A DNA stretch of 64,000 bases from Natronorubrum aibiense (GCF_009392895.1 NZ_CP045489.1:248001-312000); one strand, 5' to 3'; shown: positions 36,552 to 45,983, numbered from the stretch's first letter. The notes: generated by a model not told the origin, from the letters alone. A program made the numbers and translations.

Positions 36552-37522
36552 CACACACCATAGACGCTATCAACCAGCAGGACGGCATCGGTGACGAAAT
36601 GGACGACCGCGAGAAGGTCATGGACCTCGCCACCGCGATCGAGAGATACGTAACCGACGGCTCGAGCATCGCCTTCGGCGGGATGGGCGGCCGCGATCCA
36701 GAGGCGGCCGCCCGCGAAATCGTCCGCCAGGGGACGACGGGACTGACCGTTCTCGACGACGCTCGAACGACCCTGCTCGATATCATGGTCGGTGCGGGCT
36801 GCGTCGACGAATACGTCGGCTCCTGGGTCGGGACGAGTCTCATCTCGCAGGGACACAACATCCGAAACGCAGTCGAGAACGACGTCCCCCACCACCTCGA
36901 GATGCGCGACGTCTCGAACTTCGGCTCCTCGCTGATGTTTCTCGCTGGGGCGATGGACCTCCCGTTCGTGCCGACACGATCGATGCTCGATACGGACATA
37001 CCGACGTACAACGACGACCTTGAGGTGATAGAGGACCCGCTTGGGTCAGGTGATCCGCTCGTACTCGTCCCCCCGGCGCGCCCCGACGTCGCGGTTATCC
37101 ACGTCCAGCGGTGCGATCCGATGGGAAACGCACAGATACTGGGCAACGTCGTCAACGATCACCTCAAGGCCCGGGCCGCCGAACACACAATAGTCACCTG
37201 TGAGGAACTCGTCCCGACCGAAGAGATCCAGCGGCGACCGGAGTTCACCCGCATCCCGTTCTACACGGTCGACGCGGTCGTTGAGGTTCCGTTTGGCTCC
37301 CATCCGTGGCACTGTTACGGGCAGTACTACGCCGACCTTCCGTTCTACCGGGAGTACGGTCTCCGATCGCAGGACTACGACGAGTTCTGCGAGTGGCTCG
37401 ACGAGTGGATCTGCCCCCACGAAGAGTACCTCGAGAAAGTGGGTACCGATCGGTTGGCAACGCTTGAGCACATGGAACGGACGATCAACGGTGCCAGCCC
37501 CGTGGAGGGTGCCGATGAGTGA
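36548..37522 (+). CDS. CoA-transferase family I, alpha subunit (glutaconate CoA-transferase-like)
   Basis: Alpha subunit of 324 residues: Rossmann-like N-terminus GSSIAFGGMGGRDPEAAARE, then VPPARPDVAVIHVQRCDPMG and the C-terminal VEVPFGSHPWHCYGQYYAD stretch shared with glutaconate and related CoA-transferases. It forms a heteromer with the next gene, which supplies the catalytic Glu. It would transfer CoA from acetyl- or succinyl-CoA to an organic acid. IpdA-like ring hydrolases share this fold, so a hydrolase role is an alternative. Confidence 0.9.
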   Translation: MTHTIDAINQQDGIGDEMDDREKVMDLATAIERYVTDGSSIAFGGMGGRDPEAAAREIVRQGTTGLTVLDDARTTLLDIMVGAGCVDEYVGSWVGTSLISQGHNIRNAVENDVPHHLEMRDVSNFGSSLMFLAGAMDLPFVPTRSMLDTDIPTYNDDLEVIEDPLGSGDPLVLVPPARPDVAVIHVQRCDPMGNAQILGNVVNDHLKARAAEHTIVTCEELVPTEEIQRRPEFTRIPFYTVDAVVEVPFGSHPWHCYGQYYADLPFYREYGLRSQDYDEFCEWLDEWICPHEEYLEKVGTDRLATLEHMERTINGASPVEGADE

Positions 37523-38465
37523 CCGATCTACGGCGGGTGAGACCGCCGCGCCGGCCGAGGCGTCGGTGAACCCGGTTCGCGTCGATCGGCCAGATGCGAC
37601 GGCCGACGACTACACGACGACCGAACTTCTTGCCGTCGCCGCCGCGCGCGAAATCGACGACGGTGAGACCGCGTTCATCGGTGTCGGTATGTCGCTGATG
37701 TCGGGCATCCTCGCGAAACACACCCACGCACCGGACTGTCAGCTCGTGACCGAATCGGGCTACATCGGCTCGTTCCCGCCGGGTGTGGTACAATCGATCT
37801 CTGATACCATTCTAGGGGTCGACGCGCTCGTTGCGACCGATCAGTGCGAAATCTTTATTGACAACCAGCGCGGGGCCTTCGACGTTGGAATCATCGGTGC
37901 GGGACAGATCGACAGCCGCGGCAACACGAACTCAACGGCGGTGATCGGCGACGCGACGTACGACCGGCCAAAAGTGCGGCTGCCCGGCTCCGGCGGGAGC
38001 AACGACATCATGACCTCCTGTGGCCGGACCGTCGTCATGATGCGCCAACAGCGCCGCGCGTTCACGACCAAGGTCGATTACATGACCGCGCCGGGTCACC
38101 TCGAGCGCCCCGGCCGGCGCGAGGAACTCGGCTTCGTCGGCGGCGGTCCCTGCGCGGTCGTCACGGATATGGCCGTCTTCGGCTTCGACGACGACGGTGA
38201 GATGGTCCTCGAAACGACCCATCCCGGCGTCAGCGTCGACGACGTCCGCGAGGAAGTCCAGTGGGACCTCCGCGTCGCCGACGACGTCCGGACGACACCG
38301 GAGCCGACGCGGGGAGAGGTCGCGATGTTGCGGGCCATCGACCCCGCGGACGTCGTCCTGCGGGGCACCGATTACGTCTACGAAGTCAGCTTCGAGGAGT
38401 GGAGCAGTACCGTCCTCGACCACTGGGAGCAACTTCGAACGGTTCAGAACGATACCAACAACTGA
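37515..38465 (+). CDS. CoA-transferase family I, beta subunit
   Basis: Beta subunit of 316 residues. The segment AFIGVGMSLMSGILAKHTHA leads to LVTESGYIGSFPPGV, whose Glu aligns with the catalytic Glu that forms the glutamyl-CoA thioester. Next come the oxyanion glycine motif PGSGGSNDI and DYMTAPGHLERPG. The ATG at 37515 overlaps the alpha-subunit stop by 8 nt. A longer open frame upstream is only the shadow of the alpha subunit. Substrate not deducible. Confidence 0.9.
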   Translation: MSDRSTAGETAAPAEASVNPVRVDRPDATADDYTTTELLAVAAAREIDDGETAFIGVGMSLMSGILAKHTHAPDCQLVTESGYIGSFPPGVVQSISDTILGVDALVATDQCEIFIDNQRGAFDVGIIGAGQIDSRGNTNSTAVIGDATYDRPKVRLPGSGGSNDIMTSCGRTVVMMRQQRRAFTTKVDYMTAPGHLERPGRREELGFVGGGPCAVVTDMAVFGFDDDGEMVLETTHPGVSVDDVREEVQWDLRVADDVRTTPEPTRGEVAMLRAIDPADVVLRGTDYVYEVSFEEWSSTVLDHWEQLRTVQNDTNN

Positions 38466-38474
38466 GACACAGAC

Positions 38475-39860
38475 ATGACGAAACACGAGAAAATCCAACG
38501 ACAGACGAGAGCCGGAACCGACCTTGGGGGAATGTTCCCCCGCGCGTTCGCCGACGAGTTCGTCACCATCGTCCACGGCGACGGGCCGTGGGTCTGGGAC
38601 GCGGACGAAAACCGATACCTCGACGCTATCTCCGGAAACCAGAACGTCAACATCGGCCACGGCCGCGAGGAGGTCGCCAAGGCCGCGAAAGAACAGCTCG
38701 AGCGCCTCGAGTATACTTCGAGTATGCTGTTCGCGAACGAACCCGCAATGGAGTACACCGAGAAGATCGCGGAGTTCACGCCCGACGGGTTCGAGAAGAC
38801 GTGGCTTGTCTCAAGCGGCTCCGAGGCGAATGAGAGCGCGATCAAGATGGCCCGACAGTATCACTACGAACGGGGGAACCAGGGCAAGTACAAGGTAATC
38901 TCTCGCCGTCGGAGCTATCACGGAAACACTGCCGGCGCGATGGCAGTGTCGGGATTTCCGGCCCGGAAGACGAAGATGGAGCCGCTGTTCGCGAACTTCC
39001 CAAAAGCGCCGAGCGCAACGCCGTACCGCTGTGAGCGCTGCGATGCGGACGGCGGGCACGCTTGCGGCGTCGAGTGTGCAAATGCTGTCGAGCGACTCAT
39101 TCAGGACGAAGGACCGGAGACGGTCTCGGCGTTCATCACGGAGCCGGTCACCGGTGCGGCCAACGCCGGCGCCTATCCCCACGATGGCTACTTCGAGCGG
39201 ATCCGCGAGATCTGTGACGAGTACGACGTGCTATTCATCGTAGACGAAGTCATGGCCGGGTTCGGGCGGACCGGAGAGAACTTCGCGATCGAGCACTGGA
39301 ACGTCACGCCTGACATCATCACCGGTGCAAAGGGAATGAGCGGCGGTTACTCGCCCATCGGCGGCACGATGCCCCACCGCCGTATCGCGGAAGTCTTCGA
39401 GGGTGTCGAAGACGGTTTTCAGCACGGCCACACTTTCTGTTTCAACCCGGCTTCGGCCGCGATCGGCACGGCCGTCCTCGAGTACATGGACGACCACGAC
39501 CTCGTGGACAACGCCCGCAAGGTCGGCGCGCATCTCCACGACCGGTGCGAGGAGTTCTACGAGTACGACTTCGTCGGCGACGTCCGCGGGAAGGGGCTGA
39601 TGATCGGCGTGGAGTTCGTCGGCGATCGAGAGACCAAGGAACCGCTCCCGGAGACCGGTTCGGAGTTCCAGTCACTCCTGTTCGAGGCGGGACTGGATAA
39701 CGGGATCGTCACCTACCCCGGCGGCGGCCACGTCGACGGACAGTACGGCGATCACGTGCTGATCACGCCGCCGCTGACGATCGACGACGAACTCGCCGAC
39801 GAGGTCGCCAACCGGATGCACGCGACCTTCGCGGATGTCGGATCGGCGCTCGGACGGTAA
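38475..39860 (+). CDS. Class III (omega) aminotransferase, PLP
   Basis: Aminotransferase of 461 residues. It has SSGSEANESAIKMARQYH, the PLP Asp in LFIVDEVMAGFGRTGE, and the Schiff-base Lys in IITGAKGMSGGYSPIG. A Cys-rich insert, YRCERCDADGGHACGVEC (about residues 178-195), is also found in omega-amino acid aminotransferases of the YhxA/taurine-pyruvate group. It is the last gene of the operon, 9 nt after the CoA-transferase, and would remove an amino group from the product of the hydrolases. A diaminobutyrate or beta-/gamma-amino acid substrate would fit. Confidence 0.92.
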   Translation: MTKHEKIQRQTRAGTDLGGMFPRAFADEFVTIVHGDGPWVWDADENRYLDAISGNQNVNIGHGREEVAKAAKEQLERLEYTSSMLFANEPAMEYTEKIAEFTPDGFEKTWLVSSGSEANESAIKMARQYHYERGNQGKYKVISRRRSYHGNTAGAMAVSGFPARKTKMEPLFANFPKAPSATPYRCERCDADGGHACGVECANAVERLIQDEGPETVSAFITEPVTGAANAGAYPHDGYFERIREICDEYDVLFIVDEVMAGFGRTGENFAIEHWNVTPDIITGAKGMSGGYSPIGGTMPHRRIAEVFEGVEDGFQHGHTFCFNPASAAIGTAVLEYMDDHDLVDNARKVGAHLHDRCEEFYEYDFVGDVRGKGLMIGVEFVGDRETKEPLPETGSEFQSLLFEAGLDNGIVTYPGGGHVDGQYGDHVLITPPLTIDDELADEVANRMHATFADVGSALGR

Positions 39861-39888
39861 CCGCGCTTTGGCCCCGAATAGGCCGTTA

Positions 39889-41475
39889 TCAGTTGATCCG
39901 CCGCTCCTCGTCCGCCCAGTATCGCTCACGCAGCGCCTCCCTGTCGATTTTCCCGTACGGCGTCGTAGGAAGCGTTTCGAACACGTCGACGGACTTCGGT
40001 CGCTTGTAGCTCGCCAGCCGCTCGCCGGCGAACGCGAGAAGGTCGTCGACATCGATATCCCGTCTCTCCGCCGGGACGACGATCGCGTGGACGGCCTCAC
40101 CCCAGTCTTCATGTGGGACGCCGATGACGGCGACGTCGCCGACGGCCCCGTGCTCACCGAGCGCGTGCTCGACCTCGCCGGTGTAGACGTTCATGCCGCC
40201 GGTGACGACGACGTCGCTGCGTCGGTCGAGCAGGTAGAGGTAGCCGTCGTCGTCAATCCGGCCGACGTCGCCGGTCCGAACCCAGCCGTCAACGAGCGTC
40301 TCGTCGGTCGCTTCCGGTAGCTCGAAGTAACCATCGAAGGCATAGGGGGCCCGCACGAGCAGTTCGCCCACTTCGTCGGTTCCGAGGTCCTCCCCGGTGT
40401 CAGGATCGACAACTTTCACGTCCGAGAGCAGACAGGGCTGCCCGGCCGATCGCAATAGTCGTTCGTCGCCGTCCTCGAGCACGCGGGCATGATCGCGCCG
40501 GTCAAGCGTGGTGATGAGGTTCGGGACCTCGGTCTGTCCGTAAAACTGGGTGAGAATTGGCCCGAGTCGGTCGAGGGCGTCCTGCAACCGGTCGGGACAG
40601 ATCGGTGCGGCCCCGTAGATCACGTTCTCGAGCGAGGAGACGTCGTGGGCCGCGAGCGGCCCGTCCAGCAGCCTGTAAAGCATCGTCGGGACGAGAAAGG
40701 TCCACGTCACACCGTGGGTTTCGACGGCTGCACAGAAATCGGTCTCGTCGAACCCGCGGCGGAGAACGACCGTCCCGCCCGCGATCAATGTCGCGAGGAG
40801 AAATGTTCCCGCGGAGTGGGAGATAGGCGTCGCGACGAGTCCGGTGTCGTCGCTCGAGAAGCCGAGATCGGCGGGGTGGGCGAGCAGGTTCGTCGCCAGA
40901 CAGGACTGCGTGTAGCAGACGCCTTTTGGGTCGCCCGTCGTCCCGCCGGTGTAGAAGTGGCCGGCGATGGCGTCTGGTTCGACCGACACGGACGGGCTAT
41001 CCGCGGCCGTTCCGTCCTCGAGCCGCGCCGCAGAACGCCAGCCGGTCGGCGGATCCGTCGATTCGATGGCGACGCATACCGGTCGCGTCGGTAGGTCCTC
41101 GACGAGGTCCTCGACGTCGTCGAGGCGAGACGCGTCACAGACGACGACGGCCGGTTCGGCGTCCGAGAGGATGTAATCGATCTCCGTCACGGAGAGATCG
41201 GGATTGATCGGGAGCCGCGCCGCACCCGTCTTGTACGTAGCGATATCGACGATCGGTGCCTCAAGCCGATTAGGGAGGATCATCGCCACGCGCTCTTCGG
41301 GCTCAAGTCCGAACTCGAGGAAGGCGTTAGCGAGCGCGTCCGAGCGCCGATCCAGTTCGCCGTACGTAAGCGAACCGGTTTCGTCTCGCAGCGCGATCCG
41401 CTCGGGACGCCGGGAGATTGTGGTCGTGAGAAGTGACGGGAGTGTTTGAACGCTCATTCGAGTATCTGGCTGCAT
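39889..41475 (-). CDS. AMP-dependent acyl-CoA ligase
   Basis: ANL ligase of 528 residues: YTGGTTGDPKGVCY, FYGQTEVPNL in the adenine site, VRTGDVGRIDDDGYLYLLDR at the hinge and TPYGKIDREALRERY with the catalytic Lys. It converges with the aminotransferase operon, 28 nt between stops, and has the same high GC. It may activate the acid produced by the locus. The start at 41475 could alternatively be the ATG at 41457 (MSVQTL). Confidence 0.9.
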   Translation of the reverse strand: MQPDTRMSVQTLPSLLTTTISRRPERIALRDETGSLTYGELDRRSDALANAFLEFGLEPEERVAMILPNRLEAPIVDIATYKTGAARLPINPDLSVTEIDYILSDAEPAVVVCDASRLDDVEDLVEDLPTRPVCVAIESTDPPTGWRSAARLEDGTAADSPSVSVEPDAIAGHFYTGGTTGDPKGVCYTQSCLATNLLAHPADLGFSSDDTGLVATPISHSAGTFLLATLIAGGTVVLRRGFDETDFCAAVETHGVTWTFLVPTMLYRLLDGPLAAHDVSSLENVIYGAAPICPDRLQDALDRLGPILTQFYGQTEVPNLITTLDRRDHARVLEDGDERLLRSAGQPCLLSDVKVVDPDTGEDLGTDEVGELLVRAPYAFDGYFELPEATDETLVDGWVRTGDVGRIDDDGYLYLLDRRSDVVVTGGMNVYTGEVEHALGEHGAVGDVAVIGVPHEDWGEAVHAIVVPAERRDIDVDDLLAFAGERLASYKRPKSVDVFETLPTTPYGKIDREALRERYWADEERRIN

Positions 41476-41544
41476 AGTTGTTCTCTGTGATGAACGTTCC
41501 GACCAGACCTACTCAAACTGACGGTCGGAGCCGAATTTTCGCAA

Positions 41545-41866
41545 CTCGTTCGAGTTTTACGAGAGGTGCCCGGAACTCGTCGAGAGCGTACTCGAGCTAG
41601 TCGCGCGAAATCGAAAGCGGCGGCTGGAAGCGCATGACGTTCTTGTAGTAGCTACCGACGACCATCACGATGTTCGACTCGTCGCGGAGGTGCTTGTTGA
41701 CGGCCGCCGCCAGGTCGCTGTCTGGCCGCAGGGCGATATTTTGTGGCCTCGGCGTCCCCGGCTTGACGAGTTCAATGCCCCACATCAGCCCGAGTCAACG
41801 CGTCTGTCCAACGACGTCGAACTCCGCTTCGAGTGCCGCGAGTTTGGACACGAGCGGCGATGGAAT
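41545..41866 (-). pseudogene. Class III aminotransferase C-terminal relic
   Basis: On the minus strand the frame gives KLAALEAEFDVVGQTR, a TGA, then LGLMWGIELVKPGTPRP and KHLRDESNIVMVVGSYYKNV, MRFQPPLSISRD, a TAG and LEYALDEFRA. This is the last 100 residues of a 4-aminobutyrate-type aminotransferase with two in-frame stops and no N-terminal part. Confidence 0.8.
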
Positions 41867-42056
41867 TCGAGGTGCAGTCGATCGTGGTAGTGATAGTATT
41901 ATCGTTGACACGCTTGGACTGGGGAACGTCCCTGAAGACATGGCTACTGCCGTCAAAGATGCAATCAAAATGGGCGTCACAGTTGCCGTTACGACACGGT
42001 GCCGGAACGGCATCGTCTCTGATGTCTACGGCTCTGCCGTCAGCGGGTCGCTCTGA
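41862..42056 (+). pseudogene. Type I L-asparaginase C-terminal relic
   Basis: The plus-strand frame gives GIRGAVDRGSDSIIVDTLGL, GNVPEDMATAVKDAIKMGV and TVAVTTRCRNGIVSDVYGSA. This resembles the C-terminal domain of L-asparaginase (DGIV..GxGNVP...VVVTSRC..G.V..YG). No N-terminal threonine nucleophile motif is present upstream. Its left edge abuts the aminotransferase relic. Confidence 0.65.
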
Positions 42057-42059
42057 GCT

Positions 42060-42172
42060 TCGTGTGTCCAATTCCAAATTACACCGTAAGAACGATCAAT
42101 GCCGAGTAATTCGGTGACTGCGACGACCTCCTGTACTGACAATTCCATTGAATGCAGAGGCACCCAAACACC
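42060..42172 (-). pseudogene. IS6-type transposase fragment
   Basis: Minus-strand frame LHSMELSVQEVVAVTELLGI followed by DRSYGVIWNWTH matches the N-terminal HTH region of haloarchaeal IS6-like transposases (compare RLHSTGCSLRETQVILRLIG in the intact copy at 49.4 kb). Only about 38 codons remain. Confidence 0.65.
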
Positions 42173-42839
42173 CTAATGGATGTCGGAGTGCGCACATTCA
42201 CTCATATCTCATCACAATCCACGTCTAAGGTCTCTCTGAACAGGTTTGAGAGTTGCATGGATACTTTTCGCTACGACTTGCTCACTTCTCAAATTCCCTT
42301 AACTAGACAGTGCCACGACCACAGTGTCATCACGATCATGAATTGTTATACTTATAGAAGAAGAGATATTATATTTGTTGTCAAATAATACCACAGCTGC
42401 CAAATAGTGTCTGTATTGAATTATATTAAAAATCATTATCCATAAGCCCATTGAGAGCTAGTCAACTATCCAAAACGGGGGTCACAAAATAAATCTACAA
42501 CTGAAATTACTGCACAGATACGTCACGGCAAATAAGTACTGCCTGACTCAGCAAATACTCCTGGCCATATGTTATTGCAATATAATCCGAACAAATGTCG
42601 CCGCATAGTCTATAATTTTATTATAATTTGAAAATCTTTACGCAAGGCACGTGGTGGAATGATGTTGACGATACCACGATTCATGAGTAACTGATCGACA
42701 TACGTTATCATCTCTATTTCATGTTTAGATATAAATAACAGATAATCATCATAGCTCTAGAAGGGTATTTTAAAATATATAATGGCAAAACACGCAGATC
42801 ACACACCATTTGAACGACGAACGAGGATACAGATCAAGC
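42173..42839. other. AT-rich stretch with no gene seen
   Basis: About 670 bp of markedly AT-rich DNA, unlike the high-GC catabolic locus to the left. No recognisable protein on either strand and no clear repeat beyond simple AT runs. Confidence 0.5.
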
Positions 42840-43049
42840 TCAGATCCATCGTTCTTCGATCATCTCCGTGTCAGACAAAAGGAACTCTCCGCCGATGCCG
42901 TCTTCGATTCCGCTCCGATACACGTGTTCCGCAATGGCGATATCGATCGACCCGAGCCCTATCAGGGTGAAGACAGCGCGGTCGTCCTCCCGTATCCGTC
43001 CGTCGTATCCACCGTCAATCATTTTTCCAATTGTCGCATCTACATTGGA
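42840..43049 (-). pseudogene. Ornithine cyclodeaminase/mu-crystallin family C-terminal relic
   Basis: The frame SNVDATIGKMIDGGYDGRIR then EDDRAVFTLIGLGSIDIAIA and EHVYRSGIEDGIG resembles the C-terminus of OCD-family proteins (the family includes EutC of ectoine catabolism). A TAG interrupts the frame just before SNVDAT and the NAD-binding domain is absent. Confidence 0.6.
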
Positions 43050-43163
43050 CTATGTCAGTTCGTTCCGGTCGAGCTGGTTTTATCATAGATAACCAAACTT
43101 TCCTGTTTCAACTCCTTCGATTTACTGACTTCCGCGATATTGTATAGCGATTCAACACAGCCC

Positions 43164-44225
43164 CTATGCTCGAATCGTCTGGCCGGGTAGTGCGCCAGTC
43201 ACTTCATTATCGCAAACGACGAACTCTCCGTTGACGAGAACATGGGGAATTCCCTTCGGATACCGTCGTGGGTTTTCGTAGTCGGCAGTAGTGGAGACGA
43301 GTCGCGGATCAAATACCACGAGATCGGCATCCATACCAGGTCGGATGAGTCCTTTATTCGAGAGACCCATGATTCGGGCGGGCAGTGACGTCATTTTCCG
43401 AACAACTTCTTCAAGGGAGAGAAGGCTTTCTTCACGAACGTACTTTTCCAGGATCTTCGGGAACGTACCGTAAACGCGCGGGTGGGGCTTTCCACTTCCG
43501 AATAAACCGTCAGTACCGACAGAAACGAGTTCATCTCGAACAATATGCTGAACCGATTCCTCACGTAGTTGGTGGAGTGTGATCGTTACTTGCAGGTCTT
43601 CTTCGATGAGGAGGTCACAAACTACGAAAACGGGATTGGAATCTCTTTCATTGGCTATTGATGCGATCGACCGACCAAGACAGTGTTCGTTGGTTTCGGA
43701 TTCGAGACTCGCGATTGCGATATTTTCCCAGCCGGTATACGGGCCCGGATTGTGCCAATTGTCGAGTCTCCAGTTTTCAATATCGGCCTTGATCTGCTGA
43801 CGCGTTTCGCTGTCTCGAAGTAACTCGACCGTTTCTGTCGAATCGCCGGTTTTCACCCACGGTGGGAGAAGTGCTTGGAGCATGGTGCTCCCCGCAGTAT
43901 AGGGATACTGATCGGCGGTGTAATCGATTCCCCGGTCACGTGCATATCGCATGAGGTCAGTCGCCCGTTCGGCAGTTTCGTACAGTGGTGGGCCAGTAAC
44001 TTTGAAATGCGAATGATGAAGCGGAATACCAAGCTCCGCTCCAATATCCATGAACTCGTCGAATGCCTCCCATATCTCGAACCGTTCATTCCGAATATGT
44101 GCGACGTATGGACGTCGATAAGGAACAAGTCGCTCTCCTAATGCCCGGATTTCCTCAGTCGTCGCGTTAAACTGCGGAGAGTACACCAACCCCGTCGAGA
44201 GACCAACTGCACCATCCTCGAGTGA
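43164..44225 (-). pseudogene. N-acyl-D-amino-acid deacylase, N-terminally truncated and fused to transposase DNA
   Basis: The frame encodes the C-terminal two thirds (about 353 residues) of an amidohydrolase of the D-aminoacylase family: GAVGLSTGLVYSPQF, YVAHIRNERFEIWEAFDEFM, HHSHFKVTG, DYTADQYPYTAGSTML, SVGTDGLFGSGKPHPRVYGT and GLIRPGMDADLVVFDP. The first metal-binding HxD segment and about 170 N-terminal residues are missing. They are replaced, in the same open frame, by a transposase N-terminus (44226-44600). Loss of the first metal ligands makes activity unlikely. Confidence 0.8.
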
Positions 44226-44600
44226 TTCACGAAGGAACCATTCTGTAAGATCGGCCGTAGCCGTCAAGTAGAGCCGTATATGGAGGGTTTTGTTTGCCTC
44301 TGGTTCAACCGCGGTGTACAGCCAATACCAATAGTCGTTGATTTGAACCACCGTTTTGTCGAGCGCAATGTGATTCGGATCAATGTCAGCTGCCGGCTGT
44401 AGATCGCATTTGTGAACCCAATCGTGGATCGATTTTCGACTGTGTTCGACACCAAACTTCTCCAATTTTCGAACAGTATTTGAAAGAGAGAATCCAGCAA
44501 AATGGAGTCGAATACCGCGTTCCATTAGCTGCGGCGGTGTCCGCTCTCGCTCCACAAAACTCAAATCGATCCAGTCGCTACATCCACTGAGGCGGTCGAT
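44226..44600 (-). pseudogene. IS6-family (haloarchaeal) transposase N-terminal half
   Basis: The frame reads IDRLSGCSDWIDLSFVERER, IRLHFAGFSLSNTVRKLEKF, HDWVHKCDLQPAADIDPNHI and DKTVVQINDYWYWLYTAVEP, the HTH and first-Asp region of an IS6-like transposase. It ends after LTEWFLRE and continues directly into deacylase sequence. The expected start reads ATGCCCAAATC where ATGCCCCAAATC would be in frame, suggesting a one-base loss. The open frame runs on upstream to a stop at 44775-44777. Confidence 0.78.
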
Positions 44601-44788
44601 TTGGGCATAGAGCACCACAAAATCGTACTCCTCACTTTTTACGCTTAACGAAACAGCGTCTCGTAACTCGAGAACGACGCCTCCGGCAAAAAACTCGACC
44701 GAAGCACACGTTGCCAACAGTGATTCAACGTACGCGCCGGTAACTGGAACGGCCAAATGGCCGAAGGCTGTCGGTTATCGGCAGCAAT

Positions 44789-45760
44789 TCAGTCGAGCAC
44801 TCGCTGCAGATCGGTGGCAACGTCGCCGATGAGTTCGCGGCCTCGAGTCAAGTCCATCGGTTCGACGAGCATCTGGACGATCCCGTGGATCGCGTCGTCG
44901 TAGTGGTGATGTGTGACGTCCACGCCGGCGTCTTCGAGGCGGGCTGCGTAGGCGGCACCCTCGTCACAGAGGGGATCGAACCCACAGGTAGCGACGGTCG
45001 CAGACGGAAGCCCCTCGAGGCTCTCGGCTTTCAGCGGCGACGCATACGGACTCATCGCGTCGATGTCGTCTCTGAGGTAGTGTTCCCAGAACCATTCCAT
45101 GTCGGCTTTTGTGAGGAGGTATCCCTCTGCGTTCTCTTGGTAAGACGTGGTGTCGAACTCGTGGTCCGTGACGGGGTAGATGAGTACCTGATGGTCAAAT
45201 GTCGGCCCATCGCGTTCGCGGGCTAGTAGTGTGACGGCTGCGGCGAGATTCCCACCCGCGCTATCGCCCCCGATCGCGACGTTGTCCGTATCGATCTGCA
45301 TCGGTTCCGCAGTATCGAACACCCACTCGGCGGCGGTGTAACAGTCTTCCACCGGCGTCGGGAACTCATACTCGGGTGCGAGTCGGTAGTCGACCGAAAC
45401 GACCATGCAGTCAGCTTTGTTGGTGATTGCCCGACAGGTCGCATCGTATAGGTCGATATCGCCAACGACCCAGCCGCCACCGTGGAGATACAGGAACGTT
45501 GGGTAGGGGCCCTCTCCCTCCGGAACGTATACGCGGATTGGGATTCCCTCGTCACCGATCTTCAGATCCATCGTGTCTCCGACGGGCTCTGGCTCCTCCC
45601 GTGTCGGGAACATGGCGCTGATCATTTCCCTCGCTCCCTCCGGTGAAAGCGAGTTAAACGTCGGTGCCGGGGCTGCTCCCATCTGCTCGAGGAGCCCCGA
45701 AATTTCCTGATGTGGTTCGTCCGCAGCCGTCACTTCTACCGGTGTCTTCGAGGACATCAT
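44789..45760 (-). CDS. Alpha/beta hydrolase, hormone-sensitive-lipase-type esterase
   Basis: Esterase of 323 residues. The oxyanion motif is LYLHGGGWVVGD, the nucleophile Ser is in IGGDSAGGNLAAA, the Asp is in CGFDPLCDEG and the His in DDAIHGIVQML, a complete triad. HSL-type enzymes cleave short to medium acyl esters. It lies downstream of the Baeyer-Villiger monooxygenase gene on the same strand with small genes between on the other strand, so hydrolysis of the ester made by that enzyme is a natural role. Confidence 0.92.
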   Translation of the reverse strand: MMSSKTPVEVTAADEPHQEISGLLEQMGAAPAPTFNSLSPEGAREMISAMFPTREEPEPVGDTMDLKIGDEGIPIRVYVPEGEGPYPTFLYLHGGGWVVGDIDLYDATCRAITNKADCMVVSVDYRLAPEYEFPTPVEDCYTAAEWVFDTAEPMQIDTDNVAIGGDSAGGNLAAAVTLLARERDGPTFDHQVLIYPVTDHEFDTTSYQENAEGYLLTKADMEWFWEHYLRDDIDAMSPYASPLKAESLEGLPSATVATCGFDPLCDEGAAYAARLEDAGVDVTHHHYDDAIHGIVQMLVEPMDLTRGRELIGDVATDLQRVLD

Positions 45761-45954
45761 TGTCGAATGTCAACGCCACCCACAATAAACGTGTTGATCT
45801 GTCATGCTAAATACCAATCATCGCTGTCTCCTCGGTCAACGGATACCACCACTGGACCGTAGAAGGACCGTTGATGCTGACTGGTTCGATCCGCGGTTAC
45901 TGGCTCACTGCCAGAGGCATGCGTTCATCGGGCTGTTCGAGTTTCAGGACAAGA

Positions 45955-45962
45955 TATATATA
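45955..45962 (+). promoter_or_regulatory. TATA box for the small zinc-finger gene
   Basis: ATATATAT lies about 25 nt upstream of the ATG at 45984, the spacing expected of a leaderless haloarchaeal transcript. Confidence 0.5.
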
Positions 45963-45983
45963 GACCTATGATGATGTCAATGT

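Noticed and set aside
37200-37514. N-terminal extension of the CoA-transferase beta subunit
   Set aside because: The extension is the alpha-subunit DNA in another frame (Ser/Arg-rich); the family N-terminus begins at the ATG at 37515.
30691-38465. Creatinine degradation pathway (creatininase plus creatinase)
   Set aside because: Both families are broad, no sarcosine oxidase/dehydrogenase or urease gene is present, and the CoA-transferase has no place in that pathway; kept only as one alternative substrate class.
42782-43088. Plus-strand frames at 42.8-43.1 kb
   Set aside because: Opposite the ornithine-cyclodeaminase relic and without a recognisable product.
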